Notes under the pieces: generated by a model
Told to the model about the DNA's origin: nothing
The model's input: only the letters and a program-made list of their open reading frames with translations
Database searches by the model: none
Shown: positions 17,006 to 26,275 of the stretch, one piece after another
How the letters are laid out: every line of letters begins with the position of its first letter
Position numbering within the stretch: the first letter of the stretch is position 1
Translations under genes and position numbers: made by a program
NCBI RefSeq assembly: GCF_020194175.1
Contig: NZ_JADYVX010000010.1
Coordinates: 161,127 to 225,126, forward strand
Source of the DNA: Bradyrhizobium sp. BRP22
Lineage (GTDB): Bacteria > Pseudomonadota > Alphaproteobacteria > Rhizobiales > Xanthobacteraceae
Length of the DNA: 64,000 nt
Reading direction: 5' to 3'

Positions 17006-18577
17006 GTGGTCAACGTCGCGCAAGAAACACTGGCAGGCATCTCGTTTCAGGCTAATTCGCCGAGGTCGTCGACGCGGTCCGATTCCGGTCCCGCCCCCGG
17101 AAATGACAGCTTTGCCGCGCTGGTCGACAGCAACACGGCTGTCCGTGACGAACGTCCCGACGACAGTTCCCGGCCGCCGCCAGCATCGGCGCGGCGGAAC
17201 GATGATCCTGCTCCGGCCGACGCCAGATCGCCGGATGACCGCCCAGGCTCCGACCGCCCCGAGCGAAACGATACGCCCAGCGACGCCGGCTCAAGCGGCC
17301 GGGCCGACAAGTCCGATCAGGCCGGTTCGAAATCCGACACGCCGAAATCCGATTCGGCAAAGTCGTCGAAGCCGAAGGACGATGCTCCGGCCAAGGATGA
17401 TGTCAAGGAGGGTGACGAGCCCAAGCAGGACGATGGCACCGCTGTCGTCACGGTGATCACCGCGGCGGTTTCCGCAGTCGTCACCGGACCAGCCAATGCG
17501 GCACCAGCAACAGCGCCTGTATCCGACACGGCCACTACTCCGCTCACGACGGCGGCCGCGGCCATCGCGGCCGTGGCCTCGGTCGCCGGCACGGCTCCGG
17601 CAGCGGCCAATGCTGCCAAGGCCGATGTTCAGGCCAATGCCCAAGCGGACGCCCAGGCCATCGCCGCCGTTTCCGATGGAGAGCAAGCAATTGCCGGGAC
17701 CGCCACGACCATCGCCGTCGCTCTGCCTGCGGCGGCCGCGGCGGCGACGCCGCAGGCGAAGGCGGCAGCCCAGTCAAAGCCGACGCTGACCACGAAGGAC
17801 GCCATCCCCACGTCAGGCGCGCAAGACAGCACAACGGATTCCACGCCCACCGACGCTCCGACCGGCATTGTCCCTGATATCACCCCGCCAACCGCAGCCG
17901 CCGGCAAGCAGAAAGCCGAGCACGCATTTGTCGACGCGGTGAAGGCGGATGCCTCAGGCGATTCCACGCAGACACCAGCCGCGAACATCGCAAGCCATGC
18001 GCAAGCGGCCACGGCCCACGCGGCACAAACGCTCGCCGCCGCATCCGACAACGGTGCGCAGGCAATCGCCATGATGCAGCCGCAGATGCCATCGACGCCA
18101 ACGACGCCGTCGGCCAATCCGCAGCTGACCGTGACCGCGGCAACGACCCAGAGCAATGCGGTGCCGGTCAGCGGCTTGGCGATGGAGATCGCGGCCACGG
18201 CCAAGAGCGGCAAGAGCCGTTTCGAAATCCGCCTCGACCCGCCCGAGCTCGGACGGATCGATGTGCGGATCCATGTCGACAACAATGGTCAGGTGACATC
18301 GCATCTGACCGTCGAGCGGCCGGAAACGCTGCAGATGTTGCGCCAGGACGCCAACCAGTTGCAGCGCGCGCTGGACAATGCGGGTCTGTCGACCGGCAAT
18401 GGCGGATTGCAGTTCAGCCTGCGCGACCAATCGTCGGGGCAGAACGGCGGCAACCAGTCCAATCCCAATGCACATCGCCTGATCGTCAGCGAAGAAGACA
18501 GCGTGCCGGCGCCGGTCGTTGGCCGCAGCTATGGCCGCATGCTCGGCGCCAGCGGCAGTGTCGATATCAGAATCTAG
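17006..18577 (+). CDS. fliK: Flagellar hook-length control protein FliK
   Basis: 523 residues starting at GTG 17006. Residues 1-380 are low-complexity, charged and then Ala/Thr-rich, as expected for the secreted molecular ruler. The conserved C-terminal domain (about 390-490) reads RFEIRLDPPELGRIDVRIHVDNNGQVTSHL, then TLQMLRQDANQLQRALDNAGL and GLQFSLRD. These are the FliK_C signature. The length is in the range for alphaproteobacteria. It is followed by flgD, whose product caps the hook that FliK measures. A palindromic repeat overlaps the region just after the stop. Confidence 0.93.
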   Translation: MVNVAQETLAGISFQANSPRSSTRSDSGPAPGNDSFAALVDSNTAVRDERPDDSSRPPPASARRNDDPAPADARSPDDRPGSDRPERNDTPSDAGSSGRADKSDQAGSKSDTPKSDSAKSSKPKDDAPAKDDVKEGDEPKQDDGTAVVTVITAAVSAVVTGPANAAPATAPVSDTATTPLTTAAAAIAAVASVAGTAPAAANAAKADVQANAQADAQAIAAVSDGEQAIAGTATTIAVALPAAAAAATPQAKAAAQSKPTLTTKDAIPTSGAQDSTTDSTPTDAPTGIVPDITPPTAAAGKQKAEHAFVDAVKADASGDSTQTPAANIASHAQAATAHAAQTLAAASDNGAQAIAMMQPQMPSTPTTPSANPQLTVTAATTQSNAVPVSGLAMEIAATAKSGKSRFEIRLDPPELGRIDVRIHVDNNGQVTSHLTVERPETLQMLRQDANQLQRALDNAGLSTGNGGLQFSLRDQSSGQNGGNQSNPNAHRLIVSEEDSVPAPVVGRSYGRMLGASGSVDIRI

Positions 18578-18625
18578 AGCATGATCCGGAAAAGTGGGAA
18601 CCGGTTTTCCGAGAAGATCATGCTC
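18577..18625. repeat. 49-nt palindromic repeat, copy B
   Basis: Same element as at 9159-9207 and 59529-59577; it starts at the last base of the fliK stop codon. It could act as a fliK mRNA 3' hairpin. Confidence 0.9.
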
Positions 18626-18642
18626 AAACAAGGAGATGAGAT

Positions 18643-18673
18643 CATGATCCGATCCAACGTGATCGGATCATGA
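18643..18673. repeat. Inverted repeat before flgD
   Basis: Arms of the type ATGATCCGAT/ATCGGATCAT lie about 17-47 nt before the flgD start. A hairpin here could affect flgD translation or be a regulator site. Confidence 0.4.
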
Positions 18674-18689
18674 CCTAAAGGAGACTGTC

Positions 18690-19445
18690 ATGGCAACCGA
18701 CGTATCCATGCCGCCGCCGGTCGTATCGGCACCGGGGACCGGAACGGCCACGGGCAACAACAACGCGTCAACCCAGACGTCGGGCATCGCCGACAACTTC
18801 CAGACCTTCCTGACACTGCTGACGACGCAGTTGCAGAACCAGAACCCGCTCGATCCGCTCGATACCAACCAGTTCACCGCGCAACTGGTGCAGTTCGCCG
18901 GCGTCGAGCAGCAGCTCAAGATGAACGATCAGTTGAGCTCGATCGTCGCCCTGGAGAAGAGCGCGCAGTCGACGCAGGCGCTGATCTATGTCGGCAACAC
19001 CGTTGCGGTCGACGGCAGCAAGGCGCTTTTCAACGGCGCGGCGACCTGGAACATCAATGCGCCGAAGGACACCAACGCCACCATCACGATCACCGACTCG
19101 ACCGGTCAGACCGCCTATTCCGGCAATTTCTCGCTGAAAACGGGAGGCTCCAGTTTCGTCTGGGACGGCAAGGGCAATGACGGCAGGCAATGGCCGCCGG
19201 GCACCTACACGCTGACGGCAACAGGCAAGGACTCCTCTGGCAACAACGTCGCAATCTCGACCGAAGTCCAGGGCATCGTCGATTCCGTCGACCTGACCGC
19301 CACTCCGCCGCTGCTCTCGATCGGTGGCCAGACCTATACGACGGACCAGATCAAGCGGGTGATCCGGCCGAGCACGGACACCGGCGACAAGGATTCTGGC
19401 TCTGGCGATGGCGCCGGCTCCGGCTCTGATTCCGGCTCGACCTAG
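18690..19445 (+). CDS. flgD: Flagellar hook assembly (capping) protein FlgD
   Basis: 251 residues. The N-terminal FlgD motif FQTFLTLLTTQLQNQNPLDPLDTNQFTAQLVQFAGVEQQ spans about residues 30-70 and is diagnostic. A tudor-like/FnIII core follows (about 90-215), with FVWDGKGNDGRQWPPGTYTLT. The C-terminus is a Gly/Ser/Asp-rich tail. FlgD is exported and scaffolds polymerisation of the hook protein. An AAAGGAG ribosome site precedes the ATG. It is preceded by fliK, forming a small late-hook unit apart from the fliF operon. Confidence 0.95.
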   Translation: MATDVSMPPPVVSAPGTGTATGNNNASTQTSGIADNFQTFLTLLTTQLQNQNPLDPLDTNQFTAQLVQFAGVEQQLKMNDQLSSIVALEKSAQSTQALIYVGNTVAVDGSKALFNGAATWNINAPKDTNATITITDSTGQTAYSGNFSLKTGGSSFVWDGKGNDGRQWPPGTYTLTATGKDSSGNNVAISTEVQGIVDSVDLTATPPLLSIGGQTYTTDQIKRVIRPSTDTGDKDSGSGDGAGSGSDSGST

Positions 19446-19480
19446 AGCTTCGGTTCTGATGGAATCAGAATCGAAGCTCT
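19444..19480. terminator. Palindrome after flgD, possible terminator
   Basis: Near-perfect inverted repeat (AGAGCTTCG...CGAAGCTCT) directly after the flgD stop, followed by ATTTTCTT. The motif resembles a dispersed palindromic repeat of bradyrhizobia that often sits at gene ends. Confidence 0.55.
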
Positions 19481-19541
19481 ATTTTCTTGCCTTGACGCGT
19501 TTTCTTCACGCGAACCGGTACCCGCTTCGCTCGAAAACGCT

Positions 19542-20027
19542 CTAATCCGCAGCGATGGCGGCGACGAAAAGCGCGCAGGCCGCCGTGGAGGCGACGGTCC
19601 GGACATGATTCCAGGATGTCCATTCCTTGAGATACCGCGCCCATAGGGGAGCCGCGTCAACGCTCGCCGGATCGATCGCGGCCAGCGCGTTGTTCAGCGG
19701 CACGTTGAAGATCATCGTCACGACGAACATGCCCACGACGTAGACCACGCCGCCGGCGAGCGTCGCCAGCGTGCCGGGCTCGCCCACGCGGAAGACCGCG
19801 ACCACGGCCAGAATCGCGCTCACCAGCGTCGTACCGAGGAAAAGCGGCATGAAGAGCGAGCGGACGATGTCGACATTGATCGCATTCATCGCCGCGATGC
19901 CTGATGCCTGGTCGATGCGGCCGAGCGCACTCATGACGAAGGCCGAGAACGCAAAATAGAGCCCGGCTATCAAGCCGCAGCCGATCGCGGAGAACCAGAG
20001 CAGGATCGGCATCACGGTCTCGCTCAC
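19542..20027 (-). CDS. DUF1772 (anthrone oxygenase-like) membrane protein
   Basis: 161 residues from the GTG at 20027, which follows an AGGGAGG ribosome site 7 nt upstream; a frame extension to 20108 lacks one. Four hydrophobic segments occur at about 5-30, 50-72, 82-105 and 137-158. IFNVPLNNAL around residue 108 and WARYLKEWTSWNHVRT near 130 are typical of DUF1772/anthrone-oxygenase-related proteins. In bacteria these have no established function. It is divergent from sciP and unrelated to the flagellar genes on either side. Confidence 0.75.
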   Translation of the reverse strand: MSETVMPILLWFSAIGCGLIAGLYFAFSAFVMSALGRIDQASGIAAMNAINVDIVRSLFMPLFLGTTLVSAILAVVAVFRVGEPGTLATLAGGVVYVVGMFVVTMIFNVPLNNALAAIDPASVDAAPLWARYLKEWTSWNHVRTVASTAACALFVAAIAAD

Positions 20028-20170
20028 AGGCGACCTCCCTCCCCAGTTGTGGTTCGACCTTGCCGGCCGCCTGTCGGCGCCGGCCTGCTCGCTTTCCCAC
20101 ACTGGCACAGGTGCCCGCGCGGAGCCACCTTACCGGCATTTCCAACCCGATTCGTATTGCACACTTGCGC

Positions 20171-20186
20171 TTAGGTAAATTTTAAG
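20171..20186. promoter_or_regulatory. CtrA-like site before sciP
   Basis: TTAG-N7-TTAAG, two bases from TTAA-N7-TTAAC, 57 nt upstream of sciP. In Caulobacter CtrA directly activates sciP. Confidence 0.45.
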
Positions 20187-20242
20187 CCGACAAGCGTAGC
20201 TTGGCGGGGTGAGTTCAGTGGTCGAGAGTTTGTGAGTACGCC

Positions 20243-20518
20243 ATGACAGAACCCCATCGCCCGAGGGTGAAATACGTCATCGGGCCTGACGGCAGTCCGC
20301 TAACCATTGCCGACTTGCCCGCGCCCGGTACAAAACGGTGGGTCATTCGCCGGAAGGCTGAAGTCGTTGCCGCGGTGCGCGGCGGTCTGCTCTCCCTGGA
20401 GGAAGCCTGCAGCCGCTACACGCTGACGGTCGACGAATTCCTTTCCTGGCAATTTTCCATCGATCAGCACGGTCTGGCCGGGCTGCGCACCACCCGGATC
20501 CAGCAATATCGTCAGTAA
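20243..20518 (+). CDS. sciP: SciP, small CtrA inhibitor (DUF1153)
   Basis: 91 residues with the DUF1153 pattern: RVKYVIGPDGSPLTIADLPAPGTKRWVIRRKAEVVAAVRGGLLSLEEAC, then YTLTVDEFLSWQ. This is a helix-turn-helix protein which in Caulobacter binds CtrA and blocks its activation of promoters in G1 cells. It lies between flgD and the fliF operon, whose promoters carry CtrA-like sites. A strong terminator follows directly, so it is transcribed alone. The family is short and highly conserved across alphaproteobacteria, so the assignment is firm. Confidence 0.93.
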   Translation: MTEPHRPRVKYVIGPDGSPLTIADLPAPGTKRWVIRRKAEVVAAVRGGLLSLEEACSRYTLTVDEFLSWQFSIDQHGLAGLRTTRIQQYRQ

Positions 20519-20546
20519 GCCCTCGAAACCAATTCGAATTTGACGA

Positions 20547-20580
20547 AAACCGGCTTCGTTTTGCGAAGCCGGTTTTTTTC
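20547..20580 (+). terminator. Rho-independent terminator of sciP
   Basis: A 12-bp stem (AAACCGGCTTCG with its complement) and a 5-nt loop, followed by TTTTTTT. It lies 28 nt after the sciP stop. Confidence 0.9.
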
Positions 20581-20604
20581 ATGTCCTACTTTCTGCCGCG
20601 GTTG

Positions 20605-20619
20605 TTAACCGCCGTTAAC
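20605..20619. promoter_or_regulatory. CtrA-like site before fliF (6-nt spacer)
   Basis: TTAA-N6-TTAAC, a perfect match to both CtrA half-sites but with a spacer of 6 instead of 7. It is about 70-85 nt upstream of the fliF start, where Caulobacter fliF has its CtrA site. Confidence 0.4.
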
Positions 20620-20690
20620 CAGATGGAAACCATACCCTAGGCAATAATTGCCCAGTCGGACCCTCCGAGGGCCGAATCCCCTGGGGGCGG

Positions 20691-22328
20691 TTGGTGCAAA
20701 GTCTGGTTGCTTTCCTGAAGGGCCTGGGCGCGGCCCGATTGGCGGCGATGGTGGCGGTCACCGCCGCGCTCATCGGCTTCTTCGCCTTCGTCATCATGCG
20801 CGTCACCACGCCGCAGCTGACGACTCTCTTCACCGATTTGAGCGTCGAGGACTCCTCCTCGATCGTCAAGGAGCTCGAGCGGCAGGCGATCCCGTTCGAG
20901 CTGCGCAACGACGGCGCCGTCATCATGGTGCCAAAGGACAAGGTCACGCGTCTGCGCATGAAGCTCGCCGAGGGCGGCATGCCCAAGGGCGGCGGCGTCG
21001 GCTATGAGATCTTCGACAAGTCGGACGCGCTCGGCACCACGAGCTTCGTCCAGAACATCAATCATCTGCGCGCGCTGGAGGGCGAGCTCGCCCGCACCAT
21101 CCGCGCCATCGACCGTATCCAGGCCGCGCGCGTGCACCTGGTGCTGCCGGAGCGGCCGTTGTTCTCGCGCGAGACGCCGGAGCCGTCCGCGTCCATCGTG
21201 GTGCGGGTACGCGGCACGCTGGAGCCGCAGCAGATCCGCGCCATCCGCCACGTGGTCGCCTCCGCGGTCAACGGGCTGAAGCCGCAGCGGGTGTCGATCG
21301 TCGACGAAGCCGGCCAATTGCTCGCCGACGGCGCCACCAGCGATGCCGACAACGCTGTCGGCGACGAGCGCCGCGCAGCGTTCGAGAAGCGGATGCGCAA
21401 GCACGTCGAGGACATCGTGTCCTCCGTGGTCGGCCAGGGCCGCGCCCGTGTTCAGCTCTCCGCCGATTTCGACTACAACAAGATCACCCAGACATCCGAC
21501 AAGTTCGATCCCGAAGGTCGCGTGCTGCGCTCGACCCAGACCCGGGAAGAATCCAGCCTCACCGCCGACAACAGCGGCCAGGTCACCGTCAACAACGAGC
21601 TGCCGGGGAATAATCAGAACCAGGACAATCCGGCGCGCGCCCGCGATCAGAGCAAGAAGAGCGAGGAGACCAACAATTATGAGATCTCCCGCACCACCAA
21701 GACCGAGGTGACCGAAGCCGGCCGCGTCAACCGCATCTCGGTCGCGGTCCTCGTCGACGGCAGCTACGCCAAGAACGAAAAGGGCGAGATGGTCTACCAG
21801 GATCGCTCGAAGGAGCAGCTCGACCGCATCGCGGCGCTGGTGCGCTCGGCGATCGGCTTCGACCAGAAACGCGGCGACCAGGTCGAGGTCGTCAATCTGC
21901 GCTTTGCCGAAGCGCCTTCGGTCACCCCGCTCAACGAGCCGACCGGCCTGCTCGGCATGCTGCAGTTCACCAAGGACGACGTGATGTATGTGATCGAGCT
22001 CGGCGTGATGATGCTGCTCGGCCTGGTGGTGCTGTTCATGGTGATCCGCCCGCTGGTCAAGCGCATCCTGGCCTCCGAGGTCGTCACCAACCGCGCCGAG
22101 CCTGCGCTGCCCGCACTGGCCGACGCCAGCGCGCAAGCCGGCAGCGAAGGCGGCGGCCAGGCACTCCTGCCGGGCAACAGCGGCGCCGCGCACATGATCG
22201 ACGTCGCCCAGATCCAGGGCCAGGTCCATGCCCAGGCCGTGAACCGCGTCGGCGAACTCGCCGAACGCAATCCGAACGAAACCGTCTCCATTGTTCGCCA
22301 ATGGCTGACCGAGCCTGCCGAGACCTGA
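20691..22328 (+). CDS. fliF: Flagellar MS-ring protein FliF
   Basis: 545 residues. TM1 is near residues 15-38 and TM2 near 425-450, with the large periplasmic ring-building part between: [60 protein letters not shown] and [35 protein letters not shown] and an Asn-rich linker follow. The C-terminal tail that binds FliG is present ([18 protein letters not shown]). It starts with TTG at 20691 or GTG at 20694. It is the first gene of the fliF-fliG-fliH-fliN-flbD unit; fliG begins 1 nt after its stop. Confidence 0.96.
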   Translation: MVQSLVAFLKGLGAARLAAMVAVTAALIGFFAFVIMRVTTPQLTTLFTDLSVEDSSSIVKELERQAIPFELRNDGAVIMVPKDKVTRLRMKLAEGGMPKGGGVGYEIFDKSDALGTTSFVQNINHLRALEGELARTIRAIDRIQAARVHLVLPERPLFSRETPEPSASIVVRVRGTLEPQQIRAIRHVVASAVNGLKPQRVSIVDEAGQLLADGATSDADNAVGDERRAAFEKRMRKHVEDIVSSVVGQGRARVQLSADFDYNKITQTSDKFDPEGRVLRSTQTREESSLTADNSGQVTVNNELPGNNQNQDNPARARDQSKKSEETNNYEISRTTKTEVTEAGRVNRISVAVLVDGSYAKNEKGEMVYQDRSKEQLDRIAALVRSAIGFDQKRGDQVEVVNLRFAEAPSVTPLNEPTGLLGMLQFTKDDVMYVIELGVMMLLGLVVLFMVIRPLVKRILASEVVTNRAEPALPALADASAQAGSEGGGQALLPGNSGAAHMIDVAQIQGQVHAQAVNRVGELAERNPNETVSIVRQWLTEPAET

Positions 22329-22329
22329 G

Positions 22330-23415
22330 ATGGCCAGCGTACCGCAAACCGCCAACGCCCAAGACATCACGAGCGTCATCTCGACGCTGTCGAGCCGGCA
22401 GGGCGACCGTCCCAAGAGCAAGCCGATCTCCGGCCCGAAGCGCGCGGCGATCCTGATGCTGGCGCTGGGCGAAAAATATGGCGGCAAGGTCTGGTCGCTG
22501 CTCGACGACGACGAGGTGCGCGAATTGTCGATGGCGATGTCGACGCTCGGCACCGTCGAAGCCGACGTGGTCGAAGACCTGCTGCTTGAATTCGTGTCGC
22601 GGATGTCGGCGTCCGGCGCGCTGATGGGCAATTTCGACGCCACCGAGCGGCTCTTGCAGCAATATCTGCCGGCCGACCGCGTCTCCGGCATCATGGATGA
22701 GATCCGCGGACCGGCGGGCCGCAACATGTGGGAGAAGCTGTCCAACGTCCAGGAAGAGGTGCTCGCCAACTACCTCAAGAACGAATATCCGCAGACCATC
22801 GCCGTGGTGCTGTCGAAGCTGAAGCCGGAGCATGCCGCGCGCGTGCTGGCGATCCTGCCCGAGGACATCGCGCTCGATGTCGTGGGTCGCATGCTGCGGA
22901 TGGAGGCGGTGCAGAAGGAAGTGATCGAGCGCGTCGAGCAGACGCTGCGCACCGAATTCATGTCCAACCTGTCGCAGACCCGCCGCCGCGACGCCCATGA
23001 GGTGATGGCCGAAATCTTCAACAATTTCGACCGCCAGACCGAGACGCGCTTCATCACCTCGCTGGAAGAGGAAAACCGCGAATCCGCCGAACGCATCAAG
23101 GCGCTGATGTTCACCTTCGACGACCTGGTCAAGCTCGATTCCGCCTCCGCCCAAACCTTGATGCGCCATGTCGACAAGGAAAAGCTCGGTATTGCGCTCA
23201 AGAGCGCCAACGAGGACGTCCGCAACTTCTTCCTGGGCAACATGTCCTCACGCGCCGGCAAGATGCTGATGGATGACATGGGAGCGATGGGACCGGTGCG
23301 CCTGCGCGATGTCGACGAGGCCCAGGCGCTGCTCGTCAATCTCGCCAAGGACCTCGCCGCCAAGGGCGAGATCATGCTGACCAAGAACCGTGCCGACGAC
23401 GAGCTGGTGTACTGA
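22330..23415 (+). CDS. fliG: Flagellar motor switch protein FliG
   Basis: 361 residues. The N-terminal domain contacts FliF ([34 protein letters not shown]). The middle armadillo domain has the [28 protein letters not shown] motif. The C-terminal torque domain carries the charged helix RGKM-type region [37 protein letters not shown], with the Arg and Asp residues that face the stator. Length is slightly above the E. coli protein. Its stop overlaps the next start (TGATG). Confidence 0.96.
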   Translation: MASVPQTANAQDITSVISTLSSRQGDRPKSKPISGPKRAAILMLALGEKYGGKVWSLLDDDEVRELSMAMSTLGTVEADVVEDLLLEFVSRMSASGALMGNFDATERLLQQYLPADRVSGIMDEIRGPAGRNMWEKLSNVQEEVLANYLKNEYPQTIAVVLSKLKPEHAARVLAILPEDIALDVVGRMLRMEAVQKEVIERVEQTLRTEFMSNLSQTRRRDAHEVMAEIFNNFDRQTETRFITSLEEENRESAERIKALMFTFDDLVKLDSASAQTLMRHVDKEKLGIALKSANEDVRNFFLGNMSSRAGKMLMDDMGAMGPVRLRDVDEAQALLVNLAKDLAAKGEIMLTKNRADDELVY

Positions 23416-24038
23416 TGGCCGCGCCCGCAAAATTCCTGTTCGATACCGACTTCTCGACGCCGACCAAGTCGCGCGAGCGCGCCGCGACCGCCGCCGAGAT
23501 CGCCCAGAAGGTCGCGGAAGCGGAAGCGCGCGCCTATCGCAACGGCTACGATGCGGCCCAGCGCGAGGCAAAGGTGGAGAGCGACCGCCGCGCCGCGCTC
23601 GCACTGGAAGAGATCGGGCTCGCGATCAAGGCGATCGCGTCACGCTTTTCCGGTATCGAGGCGCGGATGGAGACCGAAGCCGTCGACGTTGCGGTCGCGG
23701 TCGCGCGCAAATTATGCAGCGAGCTGATCGCGCGCGAACCGCTTGGCGAGATCACGGCGCTGGTCTCCGACTGCTTCGCACATCTGGTCTCGACGCCCCA
23801 TATCGTGGTCCGCATCAACGATGCCCTATATGACGGCACGCGCGAAAAGATCGAGCGGCTGGCGACGCAGAGCGGTTTTCAGGGCCGGCTTGTCATCCTG
23901 GCCGAGCCGACCATTGCGACCGGCGACTGCCGGATCGAATGGGCCGACGGCGGCATCGTGCTGGAACGCGCGGCGATCGAAGCCAAGATCGACGAACTTG
24001 TCGGACGCTACATGGCGTTCCGTGACCAACGGCCATGA
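23415..24038 (+). CDS. FliH/FlbE-like flagellar export ATPase regulator
   Basis: 207 residues. The N-terminus has a Trp-free basic start, then an Ala/Glu/Arg-rich helix (about 20-80: AATAAEIAQKVAEAEARAYRNGYDAAQREAKVES) of the kind seen in FliH stalks. The C-terminal half (about 90-200) ends in ATGDCRIEWADGGIVLERAAIEAKIDELVGRY, the FliH/HrpE motif. It corresponds to flbE of Caulobacter by position between fliG and fliN. FliH holds the FliI ATPase at the C-ring. Start codon overlaps the fliG stop. Confidence 0.85.
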   Translation: MAAPAKFLFDTDFSTPTKSRERAATAAEIAQKVAEAEARAYRNGYDAAQREAKVESDRRAALALEEIGLAIKAIASRFSGIEARMETEAVDVAVAVARKLCSELIAREPLGEITALVSDCFAHLVSTPHIVVRINDALYDGTREKIERLATQSGFQGRLVILAEPTIATGDCRIEWADGGIVLERAAIEAKIDELVGRYMAFRDQRP

Positions 24039-24060
24039 GGATTGAGCCAAAGGATCGACG

Positions 24061-24414
24061 ATGAGTGACACCGACACACATGTCCCGCTTCCCGACCTCA
24101 ACGCGGCGGACGCGCCGAGAGCCGATGATGACATCGGTTACAACGAGGACGAACATGCTTCGCGCATCGCCTCCGACCTCGAGGCCGTCTTCGACGTGCC
24201 GGTGCAGGTCTCGGCCGTGCTCGGCCGCTCCAAGATGGATGTCGGCCAGCTCCTGAAGCTTGGCCCCGGCACCGTGCTCGAACTCGACCGCCGCGTCGGC
24301 GAAGCCATCGACATCTATGTCAACAACCGTCTGGTGGCGCGCGGCGAAGTGGTGCTGGTCGAAGACAAGCTTGGCGTGACCATGACCGAAATCATCAAGG
24401 CAGAGCGTAGCTAA
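24061..24414 (+). CDS. fliN: Flagellar motor switch protein FliN
   Basis: 117 residues. An acidic 40-residue N-terminus leads into a SpoA/SPOA domain (about 38-115): VFDVPVQVSAVLGRSKMDVGQLLKLGPGTVLELDRRVGEAIDIYVNNRLVARGEVVLVEDKLGVTMTEI. This is the diagnostic FliN C-ring fold. It lies 22 nt after fliH in the fliF operon. Size fits the short alphaproteobacterial FliN. Confidence 0.96.
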   Translation: MSDTDTHVPLPDLNAADAPRADDDIGYNEDEHASRIASDLEAVFDVPVQVSAVLGRSKMDVGQLLKLGPGTVLELDRRVGEAIDIYVNNRLVARGEVVLVEDKLGVTMTEIIKAERS

Positions 24415-24464
24415 CTTCTTAACGGATGCGCGCGCGACGGACGCGCGGGAGACAGGAGACATTC

Positions 24465-25850
24465 ATGCGGCTTCTCATCGTCGGCACCCTGAGGGGGCAG
24501 CTCACGACCGCCACCAAGATCGCGATGGACAATGGCGCCTCCGTGACTCACGCGGAAGGCAACGAACAGGCGATGGCGGTGCTGCGCGGCGGCAAGGGCG
24601 CCGATTTGCTGCTGGTCGATGTCGGCCTCGACATCCGCGATCTCGTGATGCGGCTGGAGGCCGAGCACATCCACGTGCCGATCGTCGCCTGCGGCATCTC
24701 CAGCGATGCCCGCGCCGCGGTCGCCGCAATCCGCGCCGGCGCCAAGGAGTACATCCCGCTGCCGCCCGATCCGGAACTGATCGCCGCGGTGCTCGCGGCG
24801 GTCGCCAATGATTCCCGCGATCTCGTCTACCGCGACGAGGCGATGGGCCGGGTGATCAAGCTGGCGCAGCAGATCGCGGGCTCGGACGCCTCCGTGATGA
24901 TCACCGGCGAGTCCGGGACCGGCAAGGAAGTGCTGGCGCGCTACGTCCATTCCCGCTCGGCGCGCGCAAAACGGCCGTTCATCTCGATCAATTGTGCCGC
25001 TATCCCCGAGCATCTGCTGGAATCCGAACTGTTCGGTCACGAGAAGGGCGCGTTCACCGGCGCGATCGCCCGCCGCATCGGCAAGTTCGAGGAAGCCACC
25101 GGTGGCACGCTGCTGCTCGACGAAATCTCGGAAATGGACGTACGGTTGCAATCCAAATTGCTGCGCGCGATCCAGGAGCGCGTGATCGACCGCGTCGGCG
25201 GCACCAAGCCGGTGCCGGTCGACATCCGCATCATCGCGACCTCGAACCGCAATCTCGCAGATGCCGTACGCGCTGGCACCTTCCGCGAGGACCTCTTGTT
25301 CCGCCTCAATGTCGTCAACCTGAAGATCCCGCCGCTGCGCGACCGGCCGGCCGACATCCTGGAGCTGGCGCAGCATTTTGCGAAGAAATACGCCGAGGCC
25401 AACGGCGTGCCGCCGCGCCCGCTGTCGGCCGAGGCACGGCGGGTGCTGACCACAAACCGCTGGCCGGGCAACGTGCGCGAGCTCGAGAACACCATTCACC
25501 GTTCCGTGCTGATGGCGCAGGGCGACGAGATCGGCCCCGAGGCCATCGTCACCCCTGACGGCGACCGGCTCGACCTGGCGAGAACCGCGCCCGCGGTCGC
25601 ACATGCCACGCTTGCCGCCGAGCAGGTGACGCGCGCACTGGTCGGCCGCACCGTCGCCGACGTCGAGCGCGATCTGATCCTGGAGACGCTCAAGCACTGC
25701 CTCGGCAACCGCACCCATGCCGCCAACATCCTCGGCATTTCGATTCGCACGCTGCGCAACAAGCTGAACGAATATGCCGACGGCGGGGTGCCGATCCCGC
25801 CGTCCGGATCGGGCACCGCCGATTATCAGCGCCTGGCGACGGCGGGGTAG
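24465..25850 (+). CDS. flbD: Sigma-54 activator FlbD
   Basis: 461 residues from the ATG at 24465, preceded by CAGGAGA; an upstream in-frame start at 24426 lacks this. Receiver-like domain (1-115) is divergent, as in Caulobacter FlbD. The AAA+ domain (about 125-345) has Walker A GESGTGKE, the sigma-54 contact loop GAFTGA and Walker B TLLLDEIS. A Fis-type HTH lies at the C-terminus (HAANILGISIRTLRNKLNEY). FlbD activates late flagellar sigma-54 promoters and represses fliF. It closes the cluster in the Caulobacter order fliF-fliG-flbE-fliN-flbD. The sigma-54-like element before fliK is a natural target. Confidence 0.93.
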   Translation: MRLLIVGTLRGQLTTATKIAMDNGASVTHAEGNEQAMAVLRGGKGADLLLVDVGLDIRDLVMRLEAEHIHVPIVACGISSDARAAVAAIRAGAKEYIPLPPDPELIAAVLAAVANDSRDLVYRDEAMGRVIKLAQQIAGSDASVMITGESGTGKEVLARYVHSRSARAKRPFISINCAAIPEHLLESELFGHEKGAFTGAIARRIGKFEEATGGTLLLDEISEMDVRLQSKLLRAIQERVIDRVGGTKPVPVDIRIIATSNRNLADAVRAGTFREDLLFRLNVVNLKIPPLRDRPADILELAQHFAKKYAEANGVPPRPLSAEARRVLTTNRWPGNVRELENTIHRSVLMAQGDEIGPEAIVTPDGDRLDLARTAPAVAHATLAAEQVTRALVGRTVADVERDLILETLKHCLGNRTHAANILGISIRTLRNKLNEYADGGVPIPPSGSGTADYQRLATAG

Positions 25851-25874
25851 TCCGGCCACCACCGTCATTGCGAG

Positions 25875-26039
25875 CTATGAATAACTCGGTGCGTCGGGCT
25901 TGCGGAAAATATGGATGGGATCGCCGGGCGTCAGGTCGCGCCCGGTGAAGGCGGCATAGGCATAGAGCGCGAGATAGGCGATCGCGAGCGTGCCGATGCC
26001 GTAGAAGACCCAGGTTGCAAGACGTTTCATCAAGCCCAT
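25875..26039 (-). CDS. Small single-pass membrane protein
   Basis: 54 residues from the ATG at 26039, with GAGGAAAC about 8 nt upstream. A short basic head (MGLMKRLATW) is followed by one hydrophobic helix (about 10-32: VFYGIGTLAIAYLALYAYAAF). The hydrophilic tail is GRDLTPGDPIHIFRKPD. The pattern is clearly protein-like and codon use fits, but I know no function. It is convergent with flbD. Confidence 0.6.
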   Translation of the reverse strand: MGLMKRLATWVFYGIGTLAIAYLALYAYAAFTGRDLTPGDPIHIFRKPDAPSYS

Positions 26040-26176
26040 GACGCGCTTCGTTTCCTCCGGCAATAGAAGACCGACGCCTTCTATTGCGCGAGGAGACAAA
26101 ACGCCACGGCCGGCGTCTCCGTTCCCAAGAGCGACGACGGCTGTTCTCCTCGCCGGGTTCTTACGGGGAGAGCAAC

Positions 26177-26266
26177 GTAGCCCGGGTGAAGCGTCAGCGT
26201 AACCCGGGGGCCGCTCGTCAATTGGTGCCGAATCCCGGGTTGCGCGTTCCGCGCCACCCGGGCTAC
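26177..26266. repeat. Pair of CCCGGGT-type REP-like repeats in inverted orientation
   Basis: GTAGCCCGGGTG...AACCCGGG at 26177-26208 is matched in opposite orientation at 26234-26266. Each is a hairpin and the pair can form a larger one. A related copy lies at 55969-55999. Confidence 0.8.
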
Positions 26267-26275
26267 GAGCTGAAG

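Noticed and set aside
20637..22769. 710-codon minus-strand frame opposite fliF and fliG
   Set aside because: Antisense shadow of two firmly identified flagellar genes; the composition is Ala/Asp/Arg/Leu repetition without motifs.
24411..25868. 485-codon minus-strand frame opposite flbD
   Set aside because: Shadow; the plus strand holds a complete AAA+ activator.
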